Below are positions 1-9,190 of a stretch of 11,001 bases of DNA, piece by piece. Made by a program: the position numbers and the translations under genes. Positions within the stretch are counted from its first letter, which is position 1; every line of letters starts with the position of its first letter. Source of the stretch: Agrocybe praecox (Eukaryota; Basidiomycota; Agaricomycetes; Agaricales; Agrocybaceae); assembly GCA_964017145.1 (NCBI GenBank), contig CAXHKQ010000185.1:1-11001 (forward strand), given 5' to 3'. The notes beneath the pieces are model-generated. The model was not told where the DNA came from. It saw nothing but the letters and a program-made list of their open reading frames with translations, and made no database searches.

Positions 1-186
1 GGAAAACCTAACAAATTGTTAAAATTGTTGAACAAATAATAAAAGGGTCATCGCCATAGCAACCCCTCTTTCTGGGTTCCACAATTTGCTGCAGAGATTT
101 TATTGGGAAATCGTGCAAACTTTAAACTAATTGATTTCAAACCAAGTTAGGAATAATCAAAAATTTAATAATTTAAAAATACTTAC
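1..186 (-). other. Downstream intron of the WD40 gene (incomplete)
   Basis: This sequence follows the GTAAGT donor at 185-186 on the minus strand. No continuation of the fifth WD40 repeat is visible. One weak alternative is a phase-0 open stretch at 8-88 after a CTCTGCAG acceptor, ending in TAG. It has no WD40 character and would truncate the propeller, so it is not annotated as an exon. Confidence 0.5.
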
Positions 187-369
187 AGAGTCACAGGATA
201 TATCCATCCTTATAACCGGGCTTGTCATTTGGATTTGATTCAGAAGAGTGTACCGCTCCAAGCACCAAAAACAAATATTCCTATCCAAACTAGACGAAAT
301 CAGGACATCGCAAGCAGAACTAACTTTTAATGACGTGATGGTTCCACGGTGATGATAAATTTTGTGGAG
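187..369 (-). CDS. WD40-repeat protein exon, fourth repeat and start of fifth
   Basis: This minus-strand exon of 183 nt (61 codons, phase 0 at both ends) lies between acceptor GCTTTTCAG (CT at 370-371) and donor GTAAGT (AC at 185-186). It begins LHKIYHHRGTITSLKV, continues DVLISSSLDRNICFWCLE, then YTLLNQIQ, and ends MTSPVIRMDISCDS at the start of the next repeat. Joined to the exon at 10065-10176 it gives LLDGKL-LHKIYHHRGTIT, the normal WD40 link between one blade and the next. Strand, phase and repeat register all agree, so this is taken as the next exon of the same gene. The protein continues to the left of the window, since the fifth repeat has only begun. Confidence 0.87.
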
Positions 370-370
370 C

Positions 371-1216
371 TGAAAAGCAAAATTTTGGTTTCACTGCTTT
401 GTTTGACAATTGAAGAGATGTTTTACAATAAAATTTAATTTCAGAAACTTTTGCCTTAATGATCCTGTGAATATAGTTCAGTTAACGAGATGTAATTGCA
501 TTTCGGTGATCTGAAAGTTTTCCTTTTTATGTTTTGAACTTTTTTTCAACAAGTTCTAGGATATAGTAATTACATGAGCTTAGCAACACAATGCGATTTC
601 TGGTATATGTAAATGAGAAAAGGTGTCAAGGAAAACGTAATTATTTATCTACAAGAAGATTATTCGGAAACAAAGAAAATCGATGAGTTGGATCTTGATG
701 CACCTGGACCAATTATCTATTAATTAAATCGGGAAAATAGGAACTTGGGAAGGGAACCTTGGAATAATATTGTGAGACTAAACTGGTGAGAAGTTTCTGA
801 TCCTGGACTTTGTTGTTGGTAGATCACAAACTTTAGAGCTAGAACACGATAATAAATGGAATATTCTTAAACAATCGAAAGGGATATTAGTGATGTTGTA
901 AGTGAAGAATAATTTTAGTGTTGAAATATCTTGGATGTACAAGCTACATTTGTTATTGCAAAAGTCAAAAATATTTCATTGCATTTCTCTTAAATATTAC
1001 CTTTTTTATAAGAAGTATAGATGCATGAATTGAGCCTTCTTAAACCTAGATCTAGAGAGAGGGTCATTAGACCTTGAGGTTCATTGCACCTAGAACGATC
1101 AATCACATTAAATCTACCATAGATCTAGGACTTTATTGAACACTTAACCACCATATATATTGAGGCTTTAATCATACCTACTTTCAATTACATAAGGCTT
1201 CATCGGGAATATATCA
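371..1216. other. AT-rich intron DNA, nothing recognised
   Basis: Both strands were read for coding frames, terminal repeats and RNA-like structures, and none was supported. The one small pattern is an inverted pair containing AGATCTAGG, near 1047 and 1121, too short to interpret. The hAT-like element described next is inserted directly to the right. Confidence 0.5.
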
Positions 1217-1224
1217 TTAAATAC
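1217..1224. repeat. Left target-site duplication of hAT-like element
   Basis: TTAAATAC directly abuts the left TAGGGTCGG terminus. It matches CTAAATAC at 4357-4364 in 7 of 8 positions and has T at position 2 and A at position 7, as hAT target sites usually do. Confidence 0.65.
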
Positions 1225-1616
1225 TAGGGTCGGTCAAATTTTGGTCGATGTCTCCGATTTCACGGGAGCGATGGTTTTTTGTTATAATACATTAAAACTA
1301 AATATACTAGACTTTTTCGGGTTAAAAGCTTCAAAACTGGTGAAGCGCTATGCAAAAATTTGTCTGAAAAACAGGGGTTTATTGAAAGAAATTTAATATA
1401 TTCTTTTTCTATGGAAACGTGCTAGGGAGTTAGCTTTCCTTATGTAAAAATAGAACATGTAAAAATTATCATAGACAACATGACGTAACATTTACAAATT
1501 TTCGTTGAAAGTCAAAATTTAGTAAATTTTTACACTTTGTCATCAACCATTTGTTGCGCGTAATTAATAAAAATCCAGAATTATTGTTATAAGATTCTAC
1601 TCTTTCAGACCTTTAA
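1225..1616 (+). repeat. Left inverted arm of hAT-like element
   Basis: This arm is the approximate reverse complement of 4012-4356. Shared blocks include CAAATTTTCGTT, TTTTTACACTTTGTCA and CAACCATTTGTTGCGCG. It carries about 50 bp (roughly 1254-1305) absent from the right arm, which is either an insertion here or a deletion there. By eye most of the rest aligns with moderate substitution, so the element is old. Confidence 0.8.
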
Positions 1617-1973
1617 AGTGAGATATAATATGTGACTATTGCTACCACCAGTGTCGCAAAAAAGAATTAGTTAGTGGTAAATCTCGCCAATTTTTGTTGA
1701 TTCCTGGGTGGTTAAAATTATGTATCTTGTATTTTAAAATGATCAATTAATACTCAAAGGCTTTTTCATGATTGGAATGAAAACTATGCTAAGAATGTTA
1801 CTAGATATTGAATACCTTTTTGTAGAATGCATTTTAATTTATTTTTGACATCGAACTGTAAATTAAGTCGAAAAGAATGGCACCCAGAAACTTTTAAAAT
1901 AAGCCTTTAATATTATTAATTAATTCTTCTTTGCGACACTGGTGATAGCAATAGTCACATATTATATATCACT
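1617..1973. mobile_element. MITE-like element with about 50-bp terminal inverted repeats
   Basis: The first and last roughly 50 bp (1617-1670 and 1920-1973) are near-perfect inverted copies. The outer end is AGTG and the shared core includes ATATGTGACTATTGCTA and CCAGTGTCGCAAA. The 357-bp element has no coding frame, as expected of a miniature inverted-repeat element moved by a transposase encoded elsewhere. It sits exactly where the left arm of the hAT-like element stops matching its partner, so it inserted between the arms or at their junction. A clear target duplication was not found, so superfamily is unassigned. Arm identity looks higher than for the hAT arms, suggesting a younger insertion. 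Confidence 0.72.
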
Positions 1974-2940
1974 AGATAAAACACCCGGCCTCCGCCCGGT
2001 AGGACCGGATTCATTTGTCGCTTCGCTCAGCAACGACATACTATAGTACCATTTTTATGCTTATTTTATGACTGCAATCAGAACTCAAATTATTGACCTT
2101 TATGTGCGATGAGGAAGTCTAGCATATGTAGTGACGGTTCGTGAGTAAATGTTCACTTAGAATATTACTAATCAATCAAAAAAACAGAACACAATATGGT
2201 ATAACATTTTGTGTCAGTAAATTTAAGAAAAACATTACTTGAAGAAATCTCGGACGATTTGTTATGAACCCTCCTATGAAATTATCCCCGAATAGGTTGA
2301 AGATATCTCAAAAATCCAAAATGTCATGTATCATAATTCTTTTGAATCAATCCCTTTTTGATATGCAATAAGAAGTTAAATTTTCTTCTAAAATATTAAG
2401 TAAAAGCGAAAAATCAAATCTTTCCAATAATAGAATGCTCTTCTGACTTTAAAAATTTATAAATAAAAGAATCCTATCTTTTCACATCCAAAGATTTTCT
2501 AAAATATTAAGGAAAAGGGTAATTCATTAGACTTCGCTCAAATCATTGCACGAATTTGTCATAATTGACTCTTGACAAAACTGTTTTCAGATGTTATGTC
2601 TATTTAGAAAGTTGACACAACAAATTTCGCCAAATCCCTCGATTCCAGTGACATTTCAATAAAATTTTGTATAGTAGTTTGTCATGACATATCATCAAAA
2701 ATGTCCATACAAATGTTCTGGGGTATCGACATGGGATGATATCTCTAAGATCTTATGGTAGCGGGGCGTAAATGTTTATACTTTGAATGTAAACTACAAA
2801 TATACAAATAGGTAGCAGATCAGCAAAAGATTTTAGAAACTTAGTTAGAAAAGTAAATTAGGTTTCTTACTTTGTTCTTTTTTCCTGAATTTGTTTTTAT
2901 TTGATTCATTTATTTATTTTTTTAATTAAATTTTTATACT

Positions 2941-3240
2941 TTTATTGGGGGCGTAGGGTAATTTTTACGTGGAGTTTGAATTTAGAAAGTAGGCTTAAAT
3001 TAATAGAAGCCAGTAAAAGAATTCGGACATGAATTCAATTTGATATCTTTTGAAATTTGGTCTAAATTTTTATTTTACCTTTTTTATATATTTTTTTTTT
3101 ATTTTATTTATTTACGGGGTTGGGGGTAATTTTTCATGTTATGGAAACTTTGTTTAGAAAGTGATCTCATCAACCAAAAGTAAAAGTTCATGGAGAAGGC
3201 TTTGAAATATGGTTGAAGGTTTTCGATCTTAACACTAAAG
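2941..3240 (+). repeat. Diverged two-copy direct repeat, offset about 168 bp
   Basis: GGGGGCGTAGGGTAATTTTTACG near 2947 followed by TTTAGAAAGT is echoed by GGGGTTGGGGGTAATTTTTCATG near 3116 followed by TTTAGAAAGT. Both copies are preceded by T-rich tracts. Similarity fades downstream. A minus-strand open frame at 3108-3290 lies in the second copy and is not considered a gene. Confidence 0.5.
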
Positions 3241-3279
3241 TGGTTGACTTTGTAAAGAAATGTTGCAAAATATTGTGGC

Positions 3280-3875
3280 AGATCTTGCACTTAATACATT
3301 TTCAGCACCACTTTTACTAAATTTTTAAAAAAGAGAATATTGCTATTGCACCATTATGTAGTATGGTCACGTCGTAGATCCTGAACTTAATACCTTTCCA
3401 ATGCTACCCATATCGACATAAATGGTATTTAAATACTTCGTGGCACGTCCGTGTTGCAAAAATATGTTACAACTTCATGTGGAATGGTCGTGAAGAAGAT
3501 CCTGAGCTCATTCCTTTCCAACAATACACATATTAAGATACTTGGCAATTAACAAATAATGTGGCAAGCTCATGTTGCAAGAAGATGTTGCAACATGATG
3601 TTGCAGTCATGATGGAGATCCTGAGATTATTACCTTTAAAATGATACCCATATTGTTATACTAACGTAACACAAAGTATCTAAAATTCACTACGTCAAAT
3701 AAACCCCGGAAACGTAACGTAAACATTCACGTAACGTTACGATGGAGATCCTAAGCTCAATACCTTCAAAATGATACCCATATTGCTATAGTAACGCAAC
3801 AAAAAGTATAAAAAAATCACTACGTTGCATAAACCCCGGAAACGTAACGTAAACGTTCACGTAACGTTACGAAAA
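3280..3875 (+). repeat. Tandem array of five diverged units of 96-130 bp
   Basis: A recurring block, AGATCCTGAGCTCAATACCTTT followed by AATGATACCCATATT, starts near 3280, 3376, 3497, 3616 and 3746. Spacings are about 96, 121, 119 and 130 bp. The last two units are much more alike than the others and share AAACCCCGGAAACGTAACGT and the 12-bp palindrome CGTAACGTTACG, suggesting the array grew at its right end most recently. The array ends just before the CAGACA tail of the surrounding insert. Confidence 0.72.
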
Positions 3876-4011
3876 GTAGCCCACGACCTGTCCATTGGTT
3901 TAAGGAATACGTGTACCAAATTTCATGAAATTTGGATCATCTGGGTAAAAATGCATAAGTAACGGACACACAGACACACAGACAGACAAATTTGAGTTTT
4001 ATATATTAGAT

Positions 4012-4356
4012 TTTAAAGGTCCGAAACAGTAGAATCTAGTAAAAATAATTCTGGATTTTTATTAATTACGCGCAACAAATGGTTGTTGACAAAGTGTAAA
4101 AATTGACTAAATTTTGACTTTGAACGAAAATTTGTAGATGTTACGTCAAGAAATTTGTCCTATATGATATTTTTTACATATTCCAAGATGAAATTCGAAT
4201 AAGGAACTCCCTGGCAGTTTTCTGTAGAAGAAGAATATTTTTAATTTCTTCCAAGAAACCCTTATTTTTCAGACAGTTTTTGTGTAGCGGTTCTCAAGTG
4301 TTTGAGCTTTTGGTCCGAAAAAGGTCTTGACATCGAACCAAAATTGGCCGACCCTA
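4012..4356 (-). repeat. Right inverted arm of hAT-like element
   Basis: Reverse-complemented, this arm follows the left arm from TAGGGTCGG to GACCTTTAAA. The innermost 150 bp or so is best conserved and includes TTGTTGCGCGTAATTAAT and AATCCAGAATTATT. Small indels separate the arms further out. Confidence 0.8.
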
Positions 4357-4364
4357 CTAAATAC
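4357..4364. repeat. Right target-site duplication of hAT-like element
   Basis: CTAAATAC directly follows the right terminus CCGACCCTA and pairs with TTAAATAC at 1217-1224, with one mismatch. Confidence 0.65.
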
Positions 4365-4397
4365 CTTTGTAGTGCACGAAACTTGGGACACAATTAA

Positions 4398-4609
4398 TCC
4401 TGATTACAATGAACTCAGTAACTTACAGTGTTACCCATATTAACCTAGACACATAATGGGCTAATAGCCGCAAATAAAGTACTAAAGACCTAGAATTGAA
4501 TAGTCCTGATTACAATGAACTCAGTAACTTACAGTGTTACCCATATTAACCTAGACACATAATGGGCTAATAGCCGCAAATAAGGTACTAAAGGCCTAGA
4601 ATTGAACCA
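4398..4609 (+). repeat. Recent 106-bp tandem duplication
   Basis: Copies at about 4398-4503 and 4504-4609 both begin TCCTGATTACAATGAACTCA. Over roughly 100 bp they differ at only two positions inside (AAAGTACTAAAGAC versus AAGGTACTAAAGGC), plus small differences at the join. This is far less divergence than in surrounding repeats, so the duplication is young. Each copy contains GGGCTAATAGCC, a small hairpin. No coding content. Confidence 0.9.
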
Positions 4610-4659
4610 CCATATACCTCCTGTCTTGGACAAACAGTTACCAAGAACTACATGTTCAA

Positions 4660-4880
4660 CAAGCATTTCTATATGTTATGTCGACGATATTGACATAATA
4701 GAGGATGAGGGACAACTTCTCGAACATCAGTAAAGCAGCAACGGCTAGGTATCTAGCACTGAACATAGAAAAGACCAAGTATATATATATGGGGCAGAGA
4801 CGTGCACATTGTCGAAGGTACATAAGAGCATGTTGAGAGTTTTCGATTGAAGGTGAGCGGGATACTAAATACAATCCGGG
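4660..4880 (+). pseudogene. Broken LINE reverse-transcriptase fragment
   Basis: Three plus-strand pieces in shifting frames read like the middle of a non-LTR retrotransposon reverse transcriptase. The first is YVDDIDII at 4677-4700, the YxDD catalytic motif with its hydrophobic follow-on. The second is ARYLALNIEKTKYI near 4740-4785. The third is YGAETCTLSKVHKSMLRVF near 4785-4845. Frameshifts and stops separate them, and the spacing is shorter than in intact elements, so pieces are deleted. Reverse transcriptase copies element RNA into DNA during transposition, but this copy cannot be functional. The clade was not determined. Confidence 0.7.
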
Positions 4881-6117
4881 ATGGGAATCGACGGTGGGTT
4901 AGCGCAGTGACAGCGCAATGATCGCCGAAAACAACGAAGAACTAGCGGATCCGGTGATGGGTGCAGTCCTTGTAACGTGAATCTCACTCGTGGCTATAGT
5001 AAGGGCAGAAGTAAAGATATTCGGCACACAAACTTCTTCATTACCAAACTCAAACACGATGAGTCGTTATTTATTGGTCGACCTCTTTCACAAAGGACCC
5101 TGGAGCACTAGGATGGCCTTGATAAGGAAGAAGCTACAATGTCAAACCCCGGAAAAGGGTATGACAATAGAAGGTATAGATCTTTGTTTGAGATAGCTCC
5201 GGAAGAGAGCACGAGAAACATAAGGTCGAAGTCTCTCAGGTTTACTCAGGTAATAGAGTTCATTCTTAAGAAGACTCGGCATAGAATCAACAGAATGTCC
5301 CCATGGTAAAAGAGGGGTTTGCTGGACAGTACCGGACCCTCACACAGAATCGGTAGCAGAAGACAGAGCCCAACGGAAAATACAAAGGTGTCCTTTTTGG
5401 ATAATCTTCCACTAAACGACTATCTGAAGCAGGACCTCAAAGTTTGCATTGTCGTTCTTATATCTGCACATCAGATGTGACAACTAAAGCAGGCCCGTCT
5501 TATTGATTGGATTCAAAGTCGCTCAAACTCTAACGCATTAGCCTTCAGCTCGAAGGAGAGGTTTCACGGCTATACAGTTAACCTGTGACTGCGAGAACTC
5601 TCTTCGCTTCCTCAAAGAAGTGTTGTCAGCAATGAGATAGCCATGGTAAGGTGCTAAATTAACAATCATGCTTGTTAGAGAAATATCAATAGTCTTTGCT
5701 ACTTTGCTAATGTAGATGACGAACAAGACTCCGGTGAAGAACTGGAAACTGATGCGGTCGGTTTTACTCACTTTCGCCATGGATAAATAATCCCTCATTG
5801 AACTGGAAAAATGTCAGAACAATCTTAATTTGGTGAGCTACGAAATAGTTGTCCGTATAGCCAAAACCGGCTTAATCATTTAATAAATGCATATAGGGTA
5901 GATGGGGGGTCATTGAGGAGTATGAAGCCAAATTACCATCAACATTGAGAAGTTAAGGTGTTAAGGAAGTGCCGAGATTCATTAGATATCAAACCCAGCT
6001 TACGCGTCTGTAATAGAGGAAATACTCACTTTATCACATTTTTCCTGGCTAAGAGGAAGTTTTTGATGTAACATTGTGTTCTGGTATGAGCGATATTACA
6101 GTAGATTTGAAGGTATC
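4881..6117. other. Unclassified sequence, possibly retroelement debris
   Basis: This stretch is somewhat less AT-rich than its surroundings and follows the reverse-transcriptase relic. Short open frames exist (plus 4990-5196, minus 5538-5798), but neither shows a recognisable domain. It may be remaining parts of the same or another retroelement. I see no confident gene. Confidence 0.4.
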
Positions 6118-6131
6118 AAAAAAAAAAAAAA
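6118..6131 (+). repeat. Oligo-A run, 14 bp
   Basis: Fourteen consecutive A residues follow GAAGGTATC. This could be the tail of a retroposed fragment on the plus strand, but no flanking target duplication was found. Confidence 0.4.
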
Positions 6132-6504
6132 CCTTACTGTGACCACAATCTAATTACTTTTCATATTAATGTCTCTGCCAGGTGTTCACTTCCTATAGAA
6201 ATCCGAAAAACCCAGATTTGGGTGCTAATCTCATCGACTGTTATGTACTTGTTTGGTTGATCGGATGTAGAATATAGTGGTTAATGGGTTTTATAGTTGA
6301 TAATATAATGACTGGGTATAATGGGAGAACGGGTACCGCCAGGTAAGTGTTTACGGATGTCGATCGTGTGACAAATACCGCAATAGAGCTTCAAAAAGCT
6401 TTGTTCAGCGAAAGCTAACTGATTCTGACCCTCGACTAGAGTTACACAACAATTAATCTACAAGTTATATAGACGGATGTTTTTTGAATGAATTAGGGGG
6501 CTAT
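6132..6504. other. Intron DNA, nothing recognised
   Basis: No coding frame, terminal repeat or RNA gene could be supported here on either strand. Confidence 0.5.
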
Positions 6505-7310
6505 AGAGGGTGCCATGGCCTTGTATGTCATTTTTGTCCTCTTCTCCTACCAAAAAGTGGTCAAAAGCAAGCTAACCGTGGCCATGGTCTCTTGAAAAAA
6601 ACTCAGCTACACGGGTTTGAATGGGCCTGGCCAACTTACTTAACCTCACCGTGACCCTGATCTCCTGAAAGAGAGGGGTTAAAGTCAAACGATTGGGACA
6701 ACAATTTAGGTACAGGAGGCTTTCGTGGGTCTGGTGAACTTAACCCCACCTGGCCTCCGGGGCACTGCTCTTCTAGAAGAAGATCGGGGCAAAAACTCAA
6801 CTACAGGGGTTTCTATAGGCCTAGTTAACTTAACCCCACGGCGATCCTGATCTCCTGAATGAAAAAAAACACACGATACAAGCAAACATTTGGGTACAGG
6901 GGCTTCCGTGGGCATGGCCTACTTAAGCCTGGGAGCCAAAACAGTCGATCGGGGCCAAAAATTACCTGCGGGGTTAAAATTCACACGATCAGAGCAATTA
7001 TTCAAATAGTGGGGTCCGAGGTACTGTTCTCCAGAAAGAGGGGGGAGGGATCAAAAACATCCGATCGGCCTCATTGTGACCCTGATCAACTATCAGAACG
7101 GGGTCGAATTCATATAATCGAGGCAAGCGTTCTCGTTAGCTTAACCGTAGCTCTAATCCGTTGCCAAGGCGGGTCAAAAACACCCGATCGGAGAAAACCA
7201 AGCTACAGGGGATGCCATGGGTCTGGTCAGCTTAACATCGCCGTATCGCTGTAATGGAAGGCTACAAAACTCGTGAAGAAACTTAAGTACAGGGACTGCC
7301 ATGGGCCAGA
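6505..7310 (+). repeat. Satellite-like tandem array, unit about 85-105 bp
   Basis: A diverged unit repeats about eight times. It contains TACAGGGGCTTCCATGGG, then CTGGTCAACTTAACC, CGTGACCCTGATCTCCTGAA, and CACACGATCGGGGCAAAAA. The TACAGGG landmark falls near 6608, 6711, 6802, 6895, 7204 and 7288, giving spacings of 103, 91, 93, about 3 x 103, and 84 bp. The gap from 6895 to 7204 holds more degenerate units. The array is clearly GC-richer than the intron around it. Open frames at plus 6859-7254 and minus 6706-6915 are translations of the repeat, not genes. Confidence 0.78.
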
Positions 7311-8109
7311 GCAACTTATATTTATATTTAATCCAAAATGGATTAAGATTTCTTCAAATTTTTTCAAGAGTGTACCACCTTCTATATCAATTATCCAACG
7401 CAACGTACCATCTATGCAGACCCACCAACTTTCCAAAAAACGCAGCTGTAAATTTCCCCTAAAATTAAATTTTTACTACGAACATGTTGTCCTTTATTTG
7501 GTGGTTCTAGCTAGCACTACTTCGAAGATATTTGCTAAAAGCTCCTATTTTAGGCCCAATTAGGTGAACCGGGTCGAATTACATAAGGTTATGTCTCTAA
7601 AAGATGAATCCAACAGGTGGTCGAGCGTGAAAATCAGTTAGCTTTCACCAACCAAACCGTTTTACTTCAAGTTCTCTAGTGCCACCTAGCGTGTACAACT
7701 TCCAATAAAGGAAACCAGGCAGATAAAATCTTAATAGGTTCCGTTAACTGTATAATGCACGATAAATTAAATTTATCTTTTCGAGATTACATTACTTTTG
7801 TTATTCCTAAAGGTGATTATGGGGTGTTTATAGCCAAGAGAGGCTGGCTGTCAAACTTTTCATGTGCATTAGATGGATCTTAATAAGACTTGTGGCGTTT
7901 AAAAATGGCTTCTACTGAACCACAAACTCTTATAGTTTCAATCCTCAGCAGAGGTTAATCGCTCAGATCCCCGAAATAGTTACAACACACTGTTCTGTGA
8001 TACAACAAAATATCACGAACTTATCTGAGAGTGAAGACATTTGAAATTCCTTTTACGAAACTTCAAGTTTAAGTTTCAATCTATTCAACGGTATATTAGG
8101 GTTGCTCAA
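7311..8109. other. AT-rich intron DNA, nothing recognised
   Basis: Two short overlapping open frames (plus 7273-7563, minus 7227-7436) straddle the end of the preceding array and lack any domain signal. No other structure was supported. Confidence 0.5.
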
Positions 8110-9105
8110 ATTTTACCTTCAAGTAAACTTCTATAACTCCTCAACCACATTGAATTTTTTCAAGTGTCTTTCAGTTCTTAAAAGTTGAAAAGTTCATGAT
8201 TCTTAATTCGCCTTGACCTTCCAAATCGAAGAAATACGTTGTTTTCAATTAGAGTTTCTATTCCAATTTTCGGCTCAAAATATGAGTTTTTCCGATAATG
8301 AGGACTTATAATGAGGACTCATAGCACTCCTAAATATGAACAAAATAAGTGCTCAAACATAACAATCCGTAATCATTTACCAAAGTAATCTCCAAAATAC
8401 CCTTAAAAAAAATCCTCCATCTAAGTCCTAATATCTTGCCAGTTCTGCAAATTTTTGAGAACTGTTCACACATGGAATGCAGCGTTCAAAGGCGTCCTCA
8501 CTTGTAGAGATCGAATATCAAATGCAATTTTCATAGGCAATTTAAAATGTTAACAGACAGTCAGACCAGAAGCCCTATAAAAACATCCCACTTTTCCTAA
8601 ACTACCTTTACTTAAACTTGCATATCTCCTGAACGATTTCAAATTTTCTCAAGCGGTCTTCTGTTTTTGGAAGTAGACAAATTTCCAATTCTGGCAACTT
8701 CTCAACCTTCCAAATTTATTGAGAAAAACGTTCTAAAATGGAGTTTCTATCCCAATTTTTGACTCAAAATATGATTTTTTTGATATTTTTTTCGAATTGT
8801 GTTCAGTTTTCGGCAAATCTGATGACAGAAAGTTGTAGTACTTCTCAATATGAGTGGTCAGAAGTAAAAATCTGAGGCCAGCCACCGAAGTAAGGCTCAA
8901 AATACATAAAAAACGACCCCTTCCAAAACCCCAATATCTCTGCAGCTCCTCAAAATCTTTGAAAGGTTTTTACAAAATCTTAAACTAAAAAAATGCAGCT
9001 TTCAAACGCGTCCTCAGTCGTAAAGATCGGATAAGTATTGACATTTTTATAAGCAACACAAAATGTTGGCGGACAGACAGATGGACGGACCAGAAGGCAA
9101 AGCCG
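8110..9105 (+). repeat. Diverged direct-repeat dimer, period about 490-515 bp
   Basis: Copy one (about 8110-8590) and copy two (about 8598-9105) share ordered landmarks. These are AAACTT-CATATCTCCT-like and TTTCTCAAG-GTCTT blocks, then CAACCTTCCAAAT, GAGTTTCTATCCCAATTTT, CTCAAAATATGA, and near the end TTCAAACGCGTCCTCA. Each finishes with an ACAGACAGTCAGACCAGAAG-like tail (near 8553 and 9071). The offset drifts from about 487 to 516 bp because of indels. Neither copy has an open frame. The CAGACA tail resembles that of the insert ending near 4011, suggesting related non-autonomous elements. Confidence 0.7.
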
Positions 9106-9190
9106 ATTGATTTGAACGGCCGGCCAAAAAAATCAGCCGTTAAAAAAATCGACCGGCCAAGGCCGACCTTGGCTGGAAAAAATGATTCGC

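Larger units (their letters stand above)
1974..4011 (+). mobile_element. Repeat-rich insert with CAGACA tail inside the hAT-like element
   Basis: The left edge carries a GC-rich block, ACACCCGGCCTCCGCCCGG, then TCGCTTCGCTCAGCAACGAC. The right edge has TGTACCAAATTTCATGAAATT, then a CAGACACACAGACAGACA run (about 3968-3988) and a TATATATTAGAT end. A GC-rich head together with this ACCAAATTTCATGAAA plus CAGACA tail is a style seen in non-autonomous repeats of arthropod genomes; that comparison is from general knowledge, not a search. No coding frame was found. The interior holds two diverged tandem repeat fields, listed separately. Whether this is one element or several cannot be decided by eye. 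Confidence 0.45.
1225..4356. mobile_element. hAT-like palindromic (foldback) DNA transposon, non-autonomous
   Basis: The two ends are inverted copies. The left begins TAGGGTCGGTCAAATTTTGG and the right, reverse-complemented, begins TAGGGTCGGCCAATTTTGG. The inverted similarity runs inward for about 345-390 bp, to the shared inner boundary GACCTTTAAA. It is flanked by TTAAATAC (1217-1224) and CTAAATAC (4357-4364), an 8-bp target duplication with one mismatch that fits the nTnnnnAn pattern known for hAT insertions. A start of the form TAGGG is also typical of hAT elements. No transposase frame was found, so the element is non-autonomous. Material between the arms (1617-4011) appears to be later insertions. 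Superfamily assignment rests on termini and duplication only. Confidence 0.72.

Noticed and set aside
8..88. Possible terminal exon on the minus strand, phase 0 after CTCTGCAG and ending in TAG
   Set aside because: Splice phase fits, but the peptide has no WD40 character and would end the protein just after the fifth repeat begins. The real next exon is more likely outside the window.
2382..2522. Repeated TTTTCTAAAATATTAAGGAAAAG-like motif, offset about 111 bp
   Set aside because: Similarity covers only about 25 AT-rich bases and does not extend, so a true tandem duplication is not supported.
4893..4920. tRNA-like D-arm, GGTTAGCGCAGTGACAGCGC
   Set aside because: It has the GCGC stem and an A-box-like motif, but no anticodon stem, T arm or convincing B box follows. 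At most it is a chance match or a SINE remnant.
5538..5798. 86-codon minus-strand open frame
   Set aside because: No recognisable domain, membrane topology or gene context. It sits in unclassified, probably retroelement-derived, intron DNA.
6859..7254. 131-codon plus-strand open frame
   Set aside because: It lies wholly within the 85-105-bp tandem array. Its translation follows the repeat and shows no domain.
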